A stretch of 64,000 nt of DNA from Denticeps clupeoides (Eukaryota > Chordata > Actinopteri > Clupeiformes > Denticipitidae), in NCBI RefSeq assembly GCF_900700375.1, contig NC_041712.1, positions 16,501,280 to 16,565,279 on the forward strand, in the 5' to 3' direction. Of the stretch, positions 1-13,755 are shown in pieces (positions within the stretch are counted from its first letter, which is position 1; each line of letters starts with the position of its first letter). A program made the position numbers and the translations under genes. Under the pieces are notes generated by a model that made no database searches, had not been told where the DNA came from, and worked only from the letters and a program-made list of their open reading frames with translations.

Positions 1-137
1 GCTGCTCTCTTCCTCTATCCCTTTCTCTTTTATTTCATTTTGGGTTTTTTCTGTAACATTGGCAACATTTTTTACACACAACATATGGAATTTCCCACTT
101 GTGGGACTAATAAAGGTTGATCTTATCTCATCTTATT
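1..137 (+). mobile_element. 3' end of a non-LTR retrotransposon (LINE tail)
   Basis: The segment ends in an AATAAAG-like stretch followed by short tandem ATCTT units, as seen at the 3' ends of many fish LINEs. No coding part lies in the window. It sits in what I infer to be intron 1 of jhy. The family is not resolved. Confidence 0.45.
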
Positions 138-538
138 TACATGCAACTGCAATAGTGATCTACGGGTGTTAATGAATTAGAAACTGTCCATTCTCGTCAC
201 CTCCATTGTGCCACGCCTCTTTCATGCCAGGTAACATAAGATTGCGTGATTTAATACAGTGCTTGTGCAGCGTCTTTCTATTTATTTACAACAAGAAGCC
301 ACCGTGGGCCTTTGGACAATCGAAAGGCCCAATAAAAGAAACAACACATATCACATATCCAACGAGAGCGTGTTAAGAGCGAACTGACGCGCAGAATCGA
401 TTATTCCGATTTTTTGAGGACGCTGCCGGTTGCGTGAGTTTCATGAAAACACAAAATGGAGCCTTTGTATAGGATTACCATGGTTATTACACACTGAAAC
501 AATATCTGGGTGAAGTGGCACTCCAGGGGGAGTTCACC

Positions 539-540
<2 letters not shown>

Positions 541-576
<36 letters not shown>
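541..576. repeat. (CA)n microsatellite
   Basis: An uninterrupted CA dinucleotide run. It creates long Thr-His or Cys-Val open frames on both strands that are not genes. The rest of 138-1063 looks like jhy intron sequence with no supported gene. Confidence 0.95.
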
Positions 577-579
<3 letters not shown>

Positions 580-1063
580 CACAAAGTAAGAGAGCGTATC
601 TCTTTTCTTTCAGCAGACACAACAGTTGTGGTCGGAAAACAGATGTGGGCATCCACACACTTCAGATTCCTGCATCTGCGCTTCAGGGGGGAGAAGGGTC
701 TCCCATTCGACGCCAACAAAGCGGCTGCTTTTTAATGGACCTCCTCACACAAAGCAGAAATCTAATTTGCTCTCGGCGAGGGGGCAGTTGCACGGAAAGT
801 GACAAAATTAGGGGAAGGGGAGGGGGGGTTCCAATTAAAACGCGACGCGTCGCATTCTATCCCGGGAGCAGCGGCGGTTTTCATTGTACGATGAGAGAGA
901 ACAAAACCCTGTCATTTATTCAGTTAAAGATTACGCCTGTGCGGCTAAAATAATGGCATTTGCTCAGCATCTTAGTTAAACGCGCAAGCGCAAACGAGGA
1001 GTTAGCGACAGCGAACATGTCGCCTGATAATGGCTTTAACGAGCAAGTTTCGGGCCTGTTTAC

Positions 1064-1245
1064 CTCGGGACTTCGGCCACGTCCTCGGCCGCCGTGAGCT
1101 TTTCGAGCAAGGTGAACTCCTCCAGGCTATCACACACGCCCTCGGCCCGCACGCAAGTCCGCTCCTCCTGCCTCAGGCTCGCCGTGTCCGATTCGAGCGA
1201 GTCGAACAGGTCCCGCTGCTCCTCTGACGGCGGCGCAAGGTTCAT
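1064..1245 (-). CDS. jhy: jhy (C11orf63) first coding exon, partial gene
   Basis: JHY is a vertebrate protein needed for ependymal cilia; its loss causes juvenile hydrocephalus in mice. Here one exon is visible. It starts at the ATG ending at 1245 and runs 182 nt to a good donor (CCGAG|GTAAAC) at 1063, so the rest of the gene lies left of the window. The predicted peptide contains DSLESD-x2-SL-x-QE, which matches the N-terminal DSLESD-x2-SL-x-QE motif I recall from human JHY. Synteny supports the call: in human, JHY lies between CRTAM and HSPA8. An RFX X-box and an NRF-1 site sit about 180-230 bp upstream, as expected for a cilia gene. The exon is acidic and has no recognised domain. The identity rests on a short motif plus gene order. 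Confidence 0.6.
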
Positions 1246-1425
1246 TTCGTACCATTATTCAAAAGGGAGTCCGAAGAGAAAAGTTGTGTGGCGCCACTAG
1301 TCTAATTACGATAAATGCAGTTAACGTGTCGCTTCATGAAGTTTATTGGCATTAAAAGGCTGAAACCATTCGGCGGTTCCGAACGACACGAAGGTGACAA
1401 CAGCACGCGCCTTTGCCTGGGAGCA

Positions 1426-1474
1426 GTTGCCACAGCAACAAGGACGCGCGGTCAGAGCGGTACTGCGCATGCGC
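1426..1474 (-). promoter_or_regulatory. RFX X-box and NRF-1 site in jhy promoter
   Basis: GTTGCCACAGCAAC at 1426-1439 fits the 14-bp RFX X-box consensus (GTNRCC-N2-RGYAAC). TGCGCATGCGC at 1464-1474 is a palindromic NRF-1 motif. Both lie in a CpG-rich stretch about 200 bp upstream of the jhy ATG. X-boxes within about 200 bp of the start codon are typical of cilia genes. Confidence 0.6.
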
Positions 1475-1593
1475 GGCAACACAGTGTTCCTGGGGATAAC
1501 TAGTCACCATCTTAGTTACAAGCAACTCGAGCAAGTGTTCGCATTTAAATGTTATTACAGCAAGTTAACATTAAATCATTTATATTTTTGGGG

Positions 1594-1630
<37 letters not shown>

Positions 1631-1847
1631 CACACACAACCATGTATTAAAGTTAAGGTGTTTATTCAAGTATTTCAAGGTTTGGCACATGCAAACCTGG
1701 TACGTTCAAGATTAAGCTTTTTTTTTTTTTTTTTTTCCTTTTTAAATGACACTCTGGCACAGCTTGATGTATCAAAACAGGACGGCGACTGAAGCTGTGC
1801 AGCAGAGGGTTATCTGAACTAGGAGGTAGTTTTGACTTGGCACAAAT

Positions 1848-4763
<2,916 letters not shown>

Positions 4764-5386
4764 GTTTTCTGGGGAAAAAAAAAATGTTTGGAAAAAAAAA
4801 AAGTTTGAACAATCGGTTACATTAAAAAAAAAACAAAAAACAAAAAGTTGCATAATTTACTATTCAAATTGAGCCCTTGAGCGGAACAAAGGGCGAGAGC
4901 GCTTCTTGATTACGTCACATCACGTGGTGCTTCTCCAGAACATTCTACCGTTTAGAGCGCACCCCCCACCGAACGCCATGTGCTAGAGTCCTTTTATGTA
5001 TGCCCAAGACACGATAAGAATTAAATAAGTCTTCTTAGTCAAATCTAACGTCGTAAAGCGCCACACAAATCACTCAAGTCTATGAGAATCCGAGTATTGT
5101 CGGATGTAAAAAAAACTGCGACCGGCAACAAGCCAGGTTACATCCGTGATCAGACCGGCAACCCGCCTGAGCGACGACAAGAACGCGGAAATTAGCAAAC
5201 TACCAAAAAAAAAAAAAAAAAAAATCATTTGCGTAAAAAAAATAAAACCACAATACGGCGAATTTTAAATACATGTGAAATACGTTCTACAAAATACACA
5301 CCAAATATCACTTAAGACCTAATACAAACATATTTTTCGGTACCAAACAGGGAGATGTTTCACAATTAAAGGAATTAAATGCGTAC

Positions 5387-5550
5387 CTGCTTAATAGAGC
5401 CGAGGATGAGCCTGCTGTTTCTCGGAGTTGGACAATGGCGCGACTCCCAGGTTTCGCCCGCGGAGAACAAGAGGACAGAATGTACTGCCGACAAAGCATT
5501 TATAATCCAAGACTCGACCAATCACAGGACGGGTTCTTTGTCAGGCCAAT
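5387..5550 (-). promoter_or_regulatory. hspa8 A core promoter and non-coding exon 1
   Basis: Reading the minus strand: two CCAAT boxes (ATTGG on the minus strand, near 5546-5550 and 5518-5522), then TATAAAT at 5498-5504, a start site expected near 5470, and an untranslated exon 1 ending at donor AAGCAG|GTACGC (5386). Intron 1 (4769-5386) holds one AGAACATTCT pair near 4938-4947 that fits a two-unit heat-shock element. I did not find a three-unit heat-shock element, consistent with a constitutive gene. Confidence 0.7.
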
Positions 5551-5559
5551 GAGAAAGCG

Positions 5560-6366
5560 TATTTTCAACATGTGGGTAATCTAAAACGCGTTTCCGTCTT
5601 TTTGCAAGCCGGACTGCTTACCTCCGATTTCTAAGGTTCAACAAATAGGACCACGTGTGCGAGTACTTTCCAAAACTAGAAATATTAAAATTATATAAAT
5701 TAGTCCTTTGGACAAATATATTATGTGTATTTCATTTAAGTACAAGACTTTCAGCGTCTTGTACGTGCAATGCTACTCTTATAACTAATTTAAACGTTTG
5801 ACTATTTGAAATATCCTCTTCTCAAAATAGATACCCAGCTTAGGATTGTTCTTTTAAAGTTTTCTTTAGTTTTTCTCTTCATGTAATTAACGTTTCGTTT
5901 TTATGTCTAGACCAAAAGCGAGATCTCGCAAGCTCACTTTGTATAGATCTGTTGTTCTGGCCCGGCGATATGGCGCACGGACTGCGAATCCCAAAATGCA
6001 GTGCGCACTGTGCCGACAAACTGAGCGCCCTACGCGCCGAGATTTGGTGACTTTGAAGCAAGAAACGGGAGTTTCGAGCTGTTTCGCGACCCTTTCGACG
6101 TGGGAACTGCTCCTGTACAGATTCAGCTGCGGTTTAAAGATTGCGTTCGGCAAGGCTACCGAAGCGCTGATTTATGGGATATGTAGTTTGTGTGTTGTCG
6201 GCGCCTCGTGTCGCCGAGCGTGGATCTGAAAGCGGCGATCTCGCCGGATGTAGCCCGTGAGCAACGAGTTCGACACCCCTGGGCTAGAACGTATGACTAA
6301 GCTAATCGTCTTTCATACCCGTTGAGTAATCTTTGCTAAGTGGAACTGCTGGGTTTCTTGTCAAAT
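5560..6366. other. intergenic, partly CpG-rich, no gene found
   Basis: AT-rich up to about 5900, then a GC-rich block to about 6285. Two short motifs resembling ZNF143 sites lie in opposite orientation: AATCCCAAAATGCA at 5988-6001 and TGGGATATGTAGT near 6176-6188. The block ends in a TTCGACACCCCTG string that resembles hAT element termini. No coding frame is supported. Confidence 0.4.
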
Positions 6367-7060
6367 ATTTGTCCAAAAGTTTGCACACACCTTCTCATTC
6401 AATGTTTTCTTTATTTTCATGACCATTTACATTGGTAGATTCTCACTGAAGGCATCACAACTATGAATGAACACATGTTATGTATTTCACAAAAAAAGGT
6501 AAAATAACTGAAAACATGTTTTATCTTCTAGTTTCTTCAAAATAGTTGCATTTGCTCTGATTACTGCTTTGCAAACTCTTGCCATTCTCTCGATGAGCTT
6601 CAAGAGGTCGTCACCTGAAATAGTTTTCCAACAGTCTTGAAAGAGTTCCCATTTACATTTACATTTAGAGCATTTATCAGACGCCCTTATCCAGAGTGAC
6701 TTACAATCAGTAGTTACAGGGACAGTCCTGGAGCAATTTAGGGTTAAGTGTCTTGCTCAGGGACACAATGGTAGTAAGTGGGATTTGAACCTGGGTCTTC
6801 TGGTTCATAGGCGAGTGTGTTACCTACTAGGCCCCTTTGCCTTCACTCTGCGGTCCAGCTCACCCCAAACCATCTCGATTGGGTTCAGGTCCGGTGACTG
6901 TGGAGGCCAGGTCTCCACTTTTTGTTAAGTACATAATGTGTTCATTCATAGTTTTGATGCCTTTAGTGAGAATCTACCAATGTAAATGGTCATGAAAATG
7001 AAGAAAACAAATTGAATGAGAAGGTGTGTCCAACCTTGTACTGTACTGGCCTGTACTGTA
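6367..7060. mobile_element. Tc1-like element A, internally deleted, carrying a SINE
   Basis: The terminal inverted repeats end in CAGGCC-AAAAGTTTGGACACACC-type sequence; the right end reads GGCCTGTACTGTA. Internal sequence matches the C-terminal part of a Tc1 transposase seen in the sister copies, but most of the transposase gene is missing. A SINE interrupts it at 6651-6831. Sister elements lie at 12885, 18511 and 55656. This one lies just beyond the 3' end of crtam copy 1. Confidence 0.8.
6651..6831 (-). mobile_element. tRNA-derived SINE with L2-type 3' tail
   Basis: Read on the minus strand it has a tRNA-like head (CCTAGTAGGTAACACACTC, then a GGTTCAAATCC B-box) and ends in AGTCACTCTGGATAAGGGCG followed by a TCTGATAAATG-type tail, the tail shared with L2-clade LINEs. 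It is inserted in Tc1-like element A. Confidence 0.8.
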
Positions 7061-7435
7061 TGTGCTTTTTTTTGTACAGAAAACCTTGTCTTATTAAATG
7101 GAAATAGAGTAAACGGGAAATCTATTCCTGTGAATAACAGGTATACACAAAACATTTATTAACATTTTTTATATTCACCACTTCTGACTGATCAACACTT
7201 ATTTATTGTTTTGCATATTATTTTGAGTTGCATTCAGATAGCTATTAATGTACATGCCTGGGTTCAATAAGTTAAAGAAATGTACATATTTCTTAATTTA
7301 GCAACAACACTTCAGTAGAACAATAATATTTACAAAATTGCACAAAATAAATTAACATACAGCACCTGGGAGAGGACAAAATGAACTCAAATAATAAATT
7401 AATTCTTTTCTAGAATACATTTTAAAAGTCTCTTC

Positions 7436-10400
7436 CTACAAGTCGGTTTCTTTGACTTGAGAGGTTGGTGCTTGTCTTGCTGCTGTTGTTGTCACAGTTG
7501 TTAGGTTTTCTGCTTGGTGGATAGATTGATTTTCTCCAATCACTTCTATTGTAGTGGTTGATGTTGAAGTTGATGATTTTGCAGTTGGCCGTTCCTCTGC
7601 CTTATATTTGCTGAAATTGTTGCGAAAACCTAGTGAGAAAGCAGAACAATTTATGAAGTAAATAAACTAATAGATAATATTAATTGAGAATGTTCGATTT
7701 AAATAGTGAGCAAAATCTTACCCAGACCTCTCCTAGGGTTCTTTTCCTCGCCACTGGATTTGGATTTGCCGCTCTCCACAGACTGTTCGGATTCTTCATT
7801 TTCTATCAATAAGCATATGTTATTATGTGGCATTATATGATGATATCATTGTTAAACAATCATGAAGCCCAAAAGTACTTTTGCTGTTTGTGTTTTGTTT
7901 ACAGATGATATTTACCTAATTTCCATTTTTGGTGAGCCTTTCTCAACTTTACAAGCAAGAAGGTGACCACTATTAGCAGGCAGACGATGAGGAATGTTAC
8001 CGCGGACACAAACAATGGCGCATTTCGGCTGGCTTTTCGCTCTTCAGGGGAGTCAAAGCCTAAAAATTCAAAGAATACATTATTAAACCTACTGTTATTG
8101 CATTATTTAAAAAGTGTCACAAAAACCATTTTGCCAGTTCATATGAAACCTCAACACACCCTTCCTACATGTGCATAAAGCAGACGTCATTTCCTGTAAG
8201 ACCTGGTGAAATATTGGTGTGCTTACCATTTGTGATGTTTTCGCTGGTATTTTCTGCATGAAAACTGGTGTTGATGTATATTTCCGTGTATGTTGTCTCA
8301 GAAGCAGCTTGTTTAGTCACACCGATTCCTTCTGTGGAGAGAATGAAAATGAAACATAAATGCAAGGCACGGGATAGATGAAAGTTTCACCACTAGGTGG
8401 CGTATGACCCTGTGCAGACTCTTCGTAAGTGTGCTAAACTTGGACCCTGCGACCACCCGTGGCCCAGACCTGTGTCTGAGTCAACTTTGCTACCCCTGAT
8501 CTATCAAACATGGTGGGAGTGAAATGTCATCAGTAGCACCTACACAAAAATGTAAAAAATTCCACAGGCATCATTTCTCATTCACTTCAAAGAGAAGGGA
8601 CGCATTTGACGCCTTCTGGCTTCCAAATTTAACATTGTGATTAATAGGTGCAATATTTAAAAAAATCTACAATACATTTTTTACCATTATGTCACTTAAC
8701 CCTGAGTGTCTCCAGGGCGTCTGTCCTTGTAACTATTGAATGTTGGTCGCTCTGCTAAATGCTGTAAATGTTTACCGGTGGTGAGTCGAGGTGGTCTCGT
8801 GGTGGACACAGTCGGCTGCCATGTTGTCTCATCTGTGGTGGACACCCGGTATCCCTCTGTTATGACTTGTTCTGGGATTGCTGGACATTTTTATCAAATG
8901 GAAACAAAAAATAATAATTAATATCCGCTCAGAACACCTTACATGTACCAAGTAAAAGCAGCTCATTCAGCACAGCGTTGTTGTAAATAAGTGAATAATT
9001 GCAAAAGCGATAGTGTTCATTGCAATCACATGCTCCCCTGACCTTGGTCTTTAATATCTCATGACATACAATTCTAGTAAGGCCAAAGGATCAAGTGGAA
9101 AAGTACCGTGGAACCCACAGAAAGTTATGCTTTCTCTGTGGACTGTTAACCATTTCTACTTCCTTTTTTCATAAAAAAACAACCATATACAGACTTACAT
9201 GTGTTTTCTATGGTCACGAAAGCAATCAAATGTTCGTTGAATAAAGCTGGATGGCGGAGCAGACACTTCACAGTGGTCCTCCTCTTGTGGCTCTGAATAT
9301 GAATGATGTCCGTGGAGGAGTACTTGTCAGTTTTCTTGTATTGTGATCTCTGATGTCGAGCTAAAAACAATGAAGTGAAGTGAATGTGATTTGCCAGGAT
9401 GACTTTTTGGACTCAACACAGCCCTAACAAGCGGCCATTTACCATAATTTCACAGTCTTATGTGAACTCTTCAGAGGAATTTCAGTTCAGACGTTTTGAG
9501 ACAGTGCTGGTGGGACACGGCGGGGATTCACGGAGGAACCATTCAGTTCTCCAATTAATTCTACGTCACATGTTGCTATTTCAGCACTTCTCACAACTGC
9601 CTTTCTAAAAACTGTTCAGGACGCCCATGATGTAACAAAAGAGTGCTTTTTATGGCCGTTTCTAAATATATAAGTTGTCCTATTTATTAGGGTTTTGGCC
9701 AGATACTCACCTTCAAGTTCTATTCCATTCTCAAACAGCCAGGATAACTTAGGTGGATGTGCATTGGCCTCAGCAGAACACTTGATCATTGTTTTACCTT
9801 CATGTTCCACAAATTCTATTTTGGGGGCACCTGAGGTTTAGAAAGGAAAAGAACAACATGAGTAGAGCATTTAAATACGATTCTTTGCCCCTACAATTAT
9901 TACAAGAGATGCCATTGCTTACCCAAAACGATAACTTTAAATTTCTCCCTGCTGATGATTTTGTGTTTGTGATAGTGCAGGCAGGAGTAAATTCCTCCGT
10001 CTCTGAAGTACACGTTAGAAATGGTGACAGAATATGTTGAACTGGACTCATGGAGACTGTAACGTGGGTCTCTGAGAGCTGTACGGTGGAACAAGAAACA
10101 CAGTGAATCCACAAAATCTCTGAGTGGAAGTCATAAGGAAATGTGTTATTTGGAGAATGGCGAATATACCAGCATACATACTGTATTTATCACTCTTCTG
10201 TCTTCTAAAGAACATCAAGTGATTATCTGGGTTTCTCCACTCCACGTCATTCTTGCCTTTTCTGACTCTGCAGTTCAGGGTGAGGGTCTCACCCTTCCTC
10301 ACCGTGACATATTTCATGGCCAGTGACAATTCAATGCCTGTGAATAAAAGGGGGGAAAGTCATGATTTTAAGAGCCATTGTTTGACAAAGATCCATCCTT

Positions 10401-12573
10401 CTCCATCCTTACTTCCCAACAATTTTCTCATCTGCAAATGATGATAGTGCTCATTGAGACCACATGGCGTAACATGGCATAATTAAATATGTACAAGAAT
10501 TGTACACCACTTTTACACGTTTCCTTAACTTTTATTTCCACGCTTTTGCCATTTCCGTAGATTCCATAGCTTCTTCCTGGGATTTATTGCCTTCCTGTTC
10601 TTGAAGTTAACCATCATATCTCATAAGCTACGTTTAGTCTATTTATCAGACTGAAACAGACTGAAATTAACCAACAACTGGCTGGTTGATTAATATCAGG
10701 CATGGGCCTCACTCAGCACTTCACTTTTGATTTTGTATAACCTCAAAAACCCTTTCCTTGCCAAAGCAAACCCTTTCAGCTTGAGGGAAACATTTTGTGG
10801 TCAGATTTTACAAACCTGACACTAGTTGCTTTAGAAGCACACATGCTACAAATGTCAGAGAAGCCATTAATACTTGTGTCATTATAGAAAAACACTGTAG
10901 ACTGAGCCTTTCCATCGTAATTCTATCAAATCAAATTCTCCCACACCACCCCTCTGCTACGTTCCCTCCACTGGCTCCCAGTAGCTGCACGCATCAGATT
11001 CAAAATACTGATGCTGGCCTACAAAGCCAAACATGGAGTAGCCCCATCCTACCTCACAGCCCTTATTACACCCCGCACTGCACCTCGTTTACTCCGAGCC
11101 TCCAGTACTGCTCGCCTGGTCCCTCCATCTCTGAAAGGAAGACATTCATCTAGACTCTTTTCTGTCTTGGCCCCTCTGTGGTTGAATGAACTTCCCCTCG
11201 AGGTCAGAACAGCTCAGTCACTGAGTATTTTCAAACGGCAGCTCAAGACCTTCCTCTTTAAAGAGTATTTAGATTTACTTGTAACCGTCTTATTGTCTGA
11301 CTTATGTATAGAAACTACAACAGAGTGAATAAAAAGATTGTATTCATAGTTGGGGGTCCTAGTGAACCAGAATCGATCACTTCATTGATTGTAACATGAA
11401 AGCACGTTGGGGTGGTAGTAGCCTAGTGGGTAACACACTCGCCTATGAACCAGGAGACTCAAGTTCAAATCCCACTTACTACCATTGTGTCCCTGAGCAA
11501 GACACATAACCCTAAGTTGCTCCGGGGGGGCTGTCCCTGTAACTACTGATTGTAAGTCGCTCTGGATAAGGGCGTCTGATAAATGCTGTAAATGTAAGTC
11601 GCTCTGGATAAGGGTGTCTGCCAAATGCCTTAAATTTTAAATGTAAATCAGAAAACCCGCCGTGGGGAATACAGTGCAGTGCAGAGGAAAAAGAGTGAGA
11701 CCGTGCGGAGGCTGATGCGACCACTCAGTTCACTCGTTTCCTGTTCATCATTTTTTTTCTGCTGGGGGCTGGGGGCTGGGGGAAAGAGAGGAGGTGGCCA
11801 TATTTGGGTGGTGAGAGGTTTGTTTCAGAATGTCTGTACATCTCTCCTCAAATCAAGGGCAGACAAATATACTATATTTTTACTCGCTTTAACTCTGACA
11901 CAGGAAGTATAGTGGTGAGAGTCTTGACAGAAGCCAAGAGACATGAAAGCGAGAACAGAAACAAATAAGAAGCTTCTGCAGCTTAATTCATATTCAAGCG
12001 TAGCAAAAGATCTTTTTCTACCAGGACAGCACAATGCCACGACAAGGGTGACAGAAAAAGAAAAATTTCAATCCACGTACTGTTCATGTGGGTGGTTTGT
12101 GTATAAATTGTCACTCACAGACACACACAAATACATGTCATATGACATTTTCAGATCTCAATGTTTTCTGTATTTATTATTTATTATTATTTTCTGTATC
12201 TTTTATATTTTTTGCCACCCAAAATGAAAGAAACTGCTTCTAATTCATTTCACATACATGCCTGACAAACTGAGCACAGACATCAGTGGGCGCATTTCTT
12301 TTTTTATGTTTTTCAGACAAATCGGCATGCAGAACTTTAGATGATTAATAATCATGTTGTACACTGATAATACCCTGTCTGATTGCAGTAGAAGAGAGAC
12401 TGCAAAGTATTTATATATTAAAGGCAAGAATAAAGCATCATTGTCAGGTTAGCCATTAACATCATAGCATCTACAAAAATATATAAAGTTAAAAAACAAT
12501 TGTACTCACCACAAAGGACTGCAAGAAGAAAGCAAGAACACAGGCTCTGTGTCATCTTCACATCGACAGGCAT
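7436..12573 (-). CDS. crtam: crtam copy 1, two-Ig-domain T/NK-cell receptor
   Basis: CRTAM is a nectin-like surface receptor of activated cytotoxic lymphocytes that binds CADM1. Coding exons (minus): 12573-12510, 10337-10194, 10078-9923, 9830-9711, 9360-9199, 8880-8776, 8331-8227, 8059-7916, 7802-7722, 7629-7436; all introns are phase 1; 424 aa. Order: signal peptide (SLCSCFLLAVLC), V-type Ig split over exons 2-3 (TLNC and YSCLHY cysteines), second Ig over exons 4-5 (IKCS and VKCL), Thr-rich stalk, transmembrane helix in exon 8, then KLRKAH-x2-WK, matching human CRTAM KLRKAHVIWK. The C-terminus ETDL fits a class I PDZ ligand, as does human ESIV. The exon 2 donor is A|GTGAT where copy 2 has G|GTGAT. 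The start could be Met1 or Met7; the latter gives a standard signal peptide. Poly(A) signal near 7155-7160. Synteny with JHY and HSPA8 agrees. Confidence 0.9.
8697..8770 (+). mobile_element. SINE remnant beside crtam copy 1 exon 6
   Basis: A truncated 3' portion of the tRNA-SINE family (CTTAACCCTGAG through GCTCTGCTAAATGCTGTAAA). It stops only a few bases from the exon 6 donor. The same remnant is present in crtam copy 2, so it predates the duplication. Confidence 0.6.
10935..11650 (+). mobile_element. L2-type LINE 3' fragment in crtam copy 1 intron 1
   Basis: Absent from the otherwise alignable intron 1 of crtam copy 2 and bracketed by short AAATCA repeats, so it was inserted after or independently of the duplication. 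It encodes the C-terminal end of an ORF2 typical of fish L2 elements (LAYKAKHGVAPSYL, LPLEVRTAQSLSIFK, LKTFLF). A SINE interrupts its 3' UTR just before its own tail at 11596-11650. Confidence 0.8.
11408..11595 (+). mobile_element. tRNA-derived SINE nested in the L2 fragment
   Basis: Starts GGGGTGGTAGTAGCCTAGTG (A-box region), has B-box GTTCAAATCCC, and ends with GTAAGTCGCTCTGGATAAGG plus a CGTCTGATAAATG tail. It is followed directly by the same tail motif belonging to the host L2 element. Confidence 0.85.
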
Positions 12574-12797
12574 GAACTCTCACAGGCACTTCCTCACTCG
12601 GTACTTATACACACCAGGCTTCCATGACATCACCGATTCTTGTGGGTTTTCCACATCACGCTGAATGCTTAAATTTATATGGGGAATCCTGTTGACTTGC
12701 AGTAACTAAAAAAATCACAGCACATTAACCAAGGTTATTTCAAACGTCTTGTTGTGCATATTTTGCAATTTCCTCAATGCCCCTCAGAGGGCCTAGA

Positions 12798-12799
<2 letters not shown>

Positions 12800-12882
<83 letters not shown>
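12800..12882. repeat. compound (TC)n(TA)n(CA)n microsatellite
   Basis: Three consecutive dinucleotide tracts just upstream of crtam copy 1. A shorter version with the same order lies at about 18450-18505 upstream of copy 2, as expected if it is part of the duplicated unit. Confidence 0.9.
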
Positions 12883-12883
<1 letters not shown>

Positions 12884-12884
12884 G

Positions 12885-13397
12885 AGTACAGGCCAAGAGT
12901 TTGAACACACCTTCTCATTCAATGTGTTTTCTTCATTTTTATGACCATTTACATTGGTAGATTCTCACTGAAGGCATCAAAACTATGAATGAACATATGT
13001 GTTATATTCTACTTTCTTCAAAATAGCCGCCCTTTGCTCTGATTACTGCTTTGCACACTCTTGGCATTCTCTCGATGAGCTTCAAGAGGTTGTCACCTGA
13101 AATGGTTTTCCAACAGTCTTGAAGGAGTTCCCAGAGGTGTTAAGCACTTGTTGGTCCCAGAGGTGTTAAGCACTTTGCCTTCACTCTGCGGTCCAGCTCA
13201 CCCCAAACCATCTGGATTGGGTTCAGGTCCGGTGACTGTGGAGGTCAGGTCTCCACTTTTTGTTAAGTACATAACTCCACATGTGTTCATTCATAGTTTT
13301 GATGCCTTCAGTGAGAATCTACCAAAGTAAATGGTCATGAAAATAAAGAAAACACACTGAATGAGAAGGTGTGTCTAAACCTTTGGCCTGTACTGTA
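12885..13397. mobile_element. Tc1-like element B between the two crtam genes
   Basis: Same family and internal deletion as element A, with both inverted ends present (GTACAGGCC at the left, GGCCTGTACTGTA at the right). It contains a short local tandem duplication of the CCCAGAGGTGTTAAGCACTT segment near 13130-13175. Its left flank matches the left flank of element C and its right flank matches the right flank of element A. Confidence 0.85.
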
Positions 13398-13755
13398 TGT
13401 GCTTTTTTTTTTTGTACAGAAAACCATGTCTTATTAAATGGAAAATTCCTGTCAATAACAGGTATACACAAAACATTTATTAATATCTTTGAATTCAGCA
13501 CTACTGACTGATTAACACTTATTTATTGTTTTGCATATTATTTTGAGTTGCATTCAGATAGTCATTAATGTAGATGCCTGTGTTTAATAAGTTAAAAAAA
13601 TGTACATATTTCTTAATTTAGCAACAACACTTCAGTAGAACAATAATATTTACAAAATTGCACAAAATAAATTAACATACAGCACCTGGGAGAGGACAAA
13701 ATGAACTCAAATAATAAATTAATTCTTTTCTAGAATACATTTTAAAAGTCTCTTC

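Noticed and set aside
510-953. Open frames through the CA repeat near 540-580
   Set aside because: Long Thr-His and Cys-Val runs come from the microsatellite; there is no family resemblance or splice support.
6226-6285. hAT element end (TTCGACACCCCTG) near 6270
   Set aside because: No matching opposite end or target duplication could be found, so no element is called.
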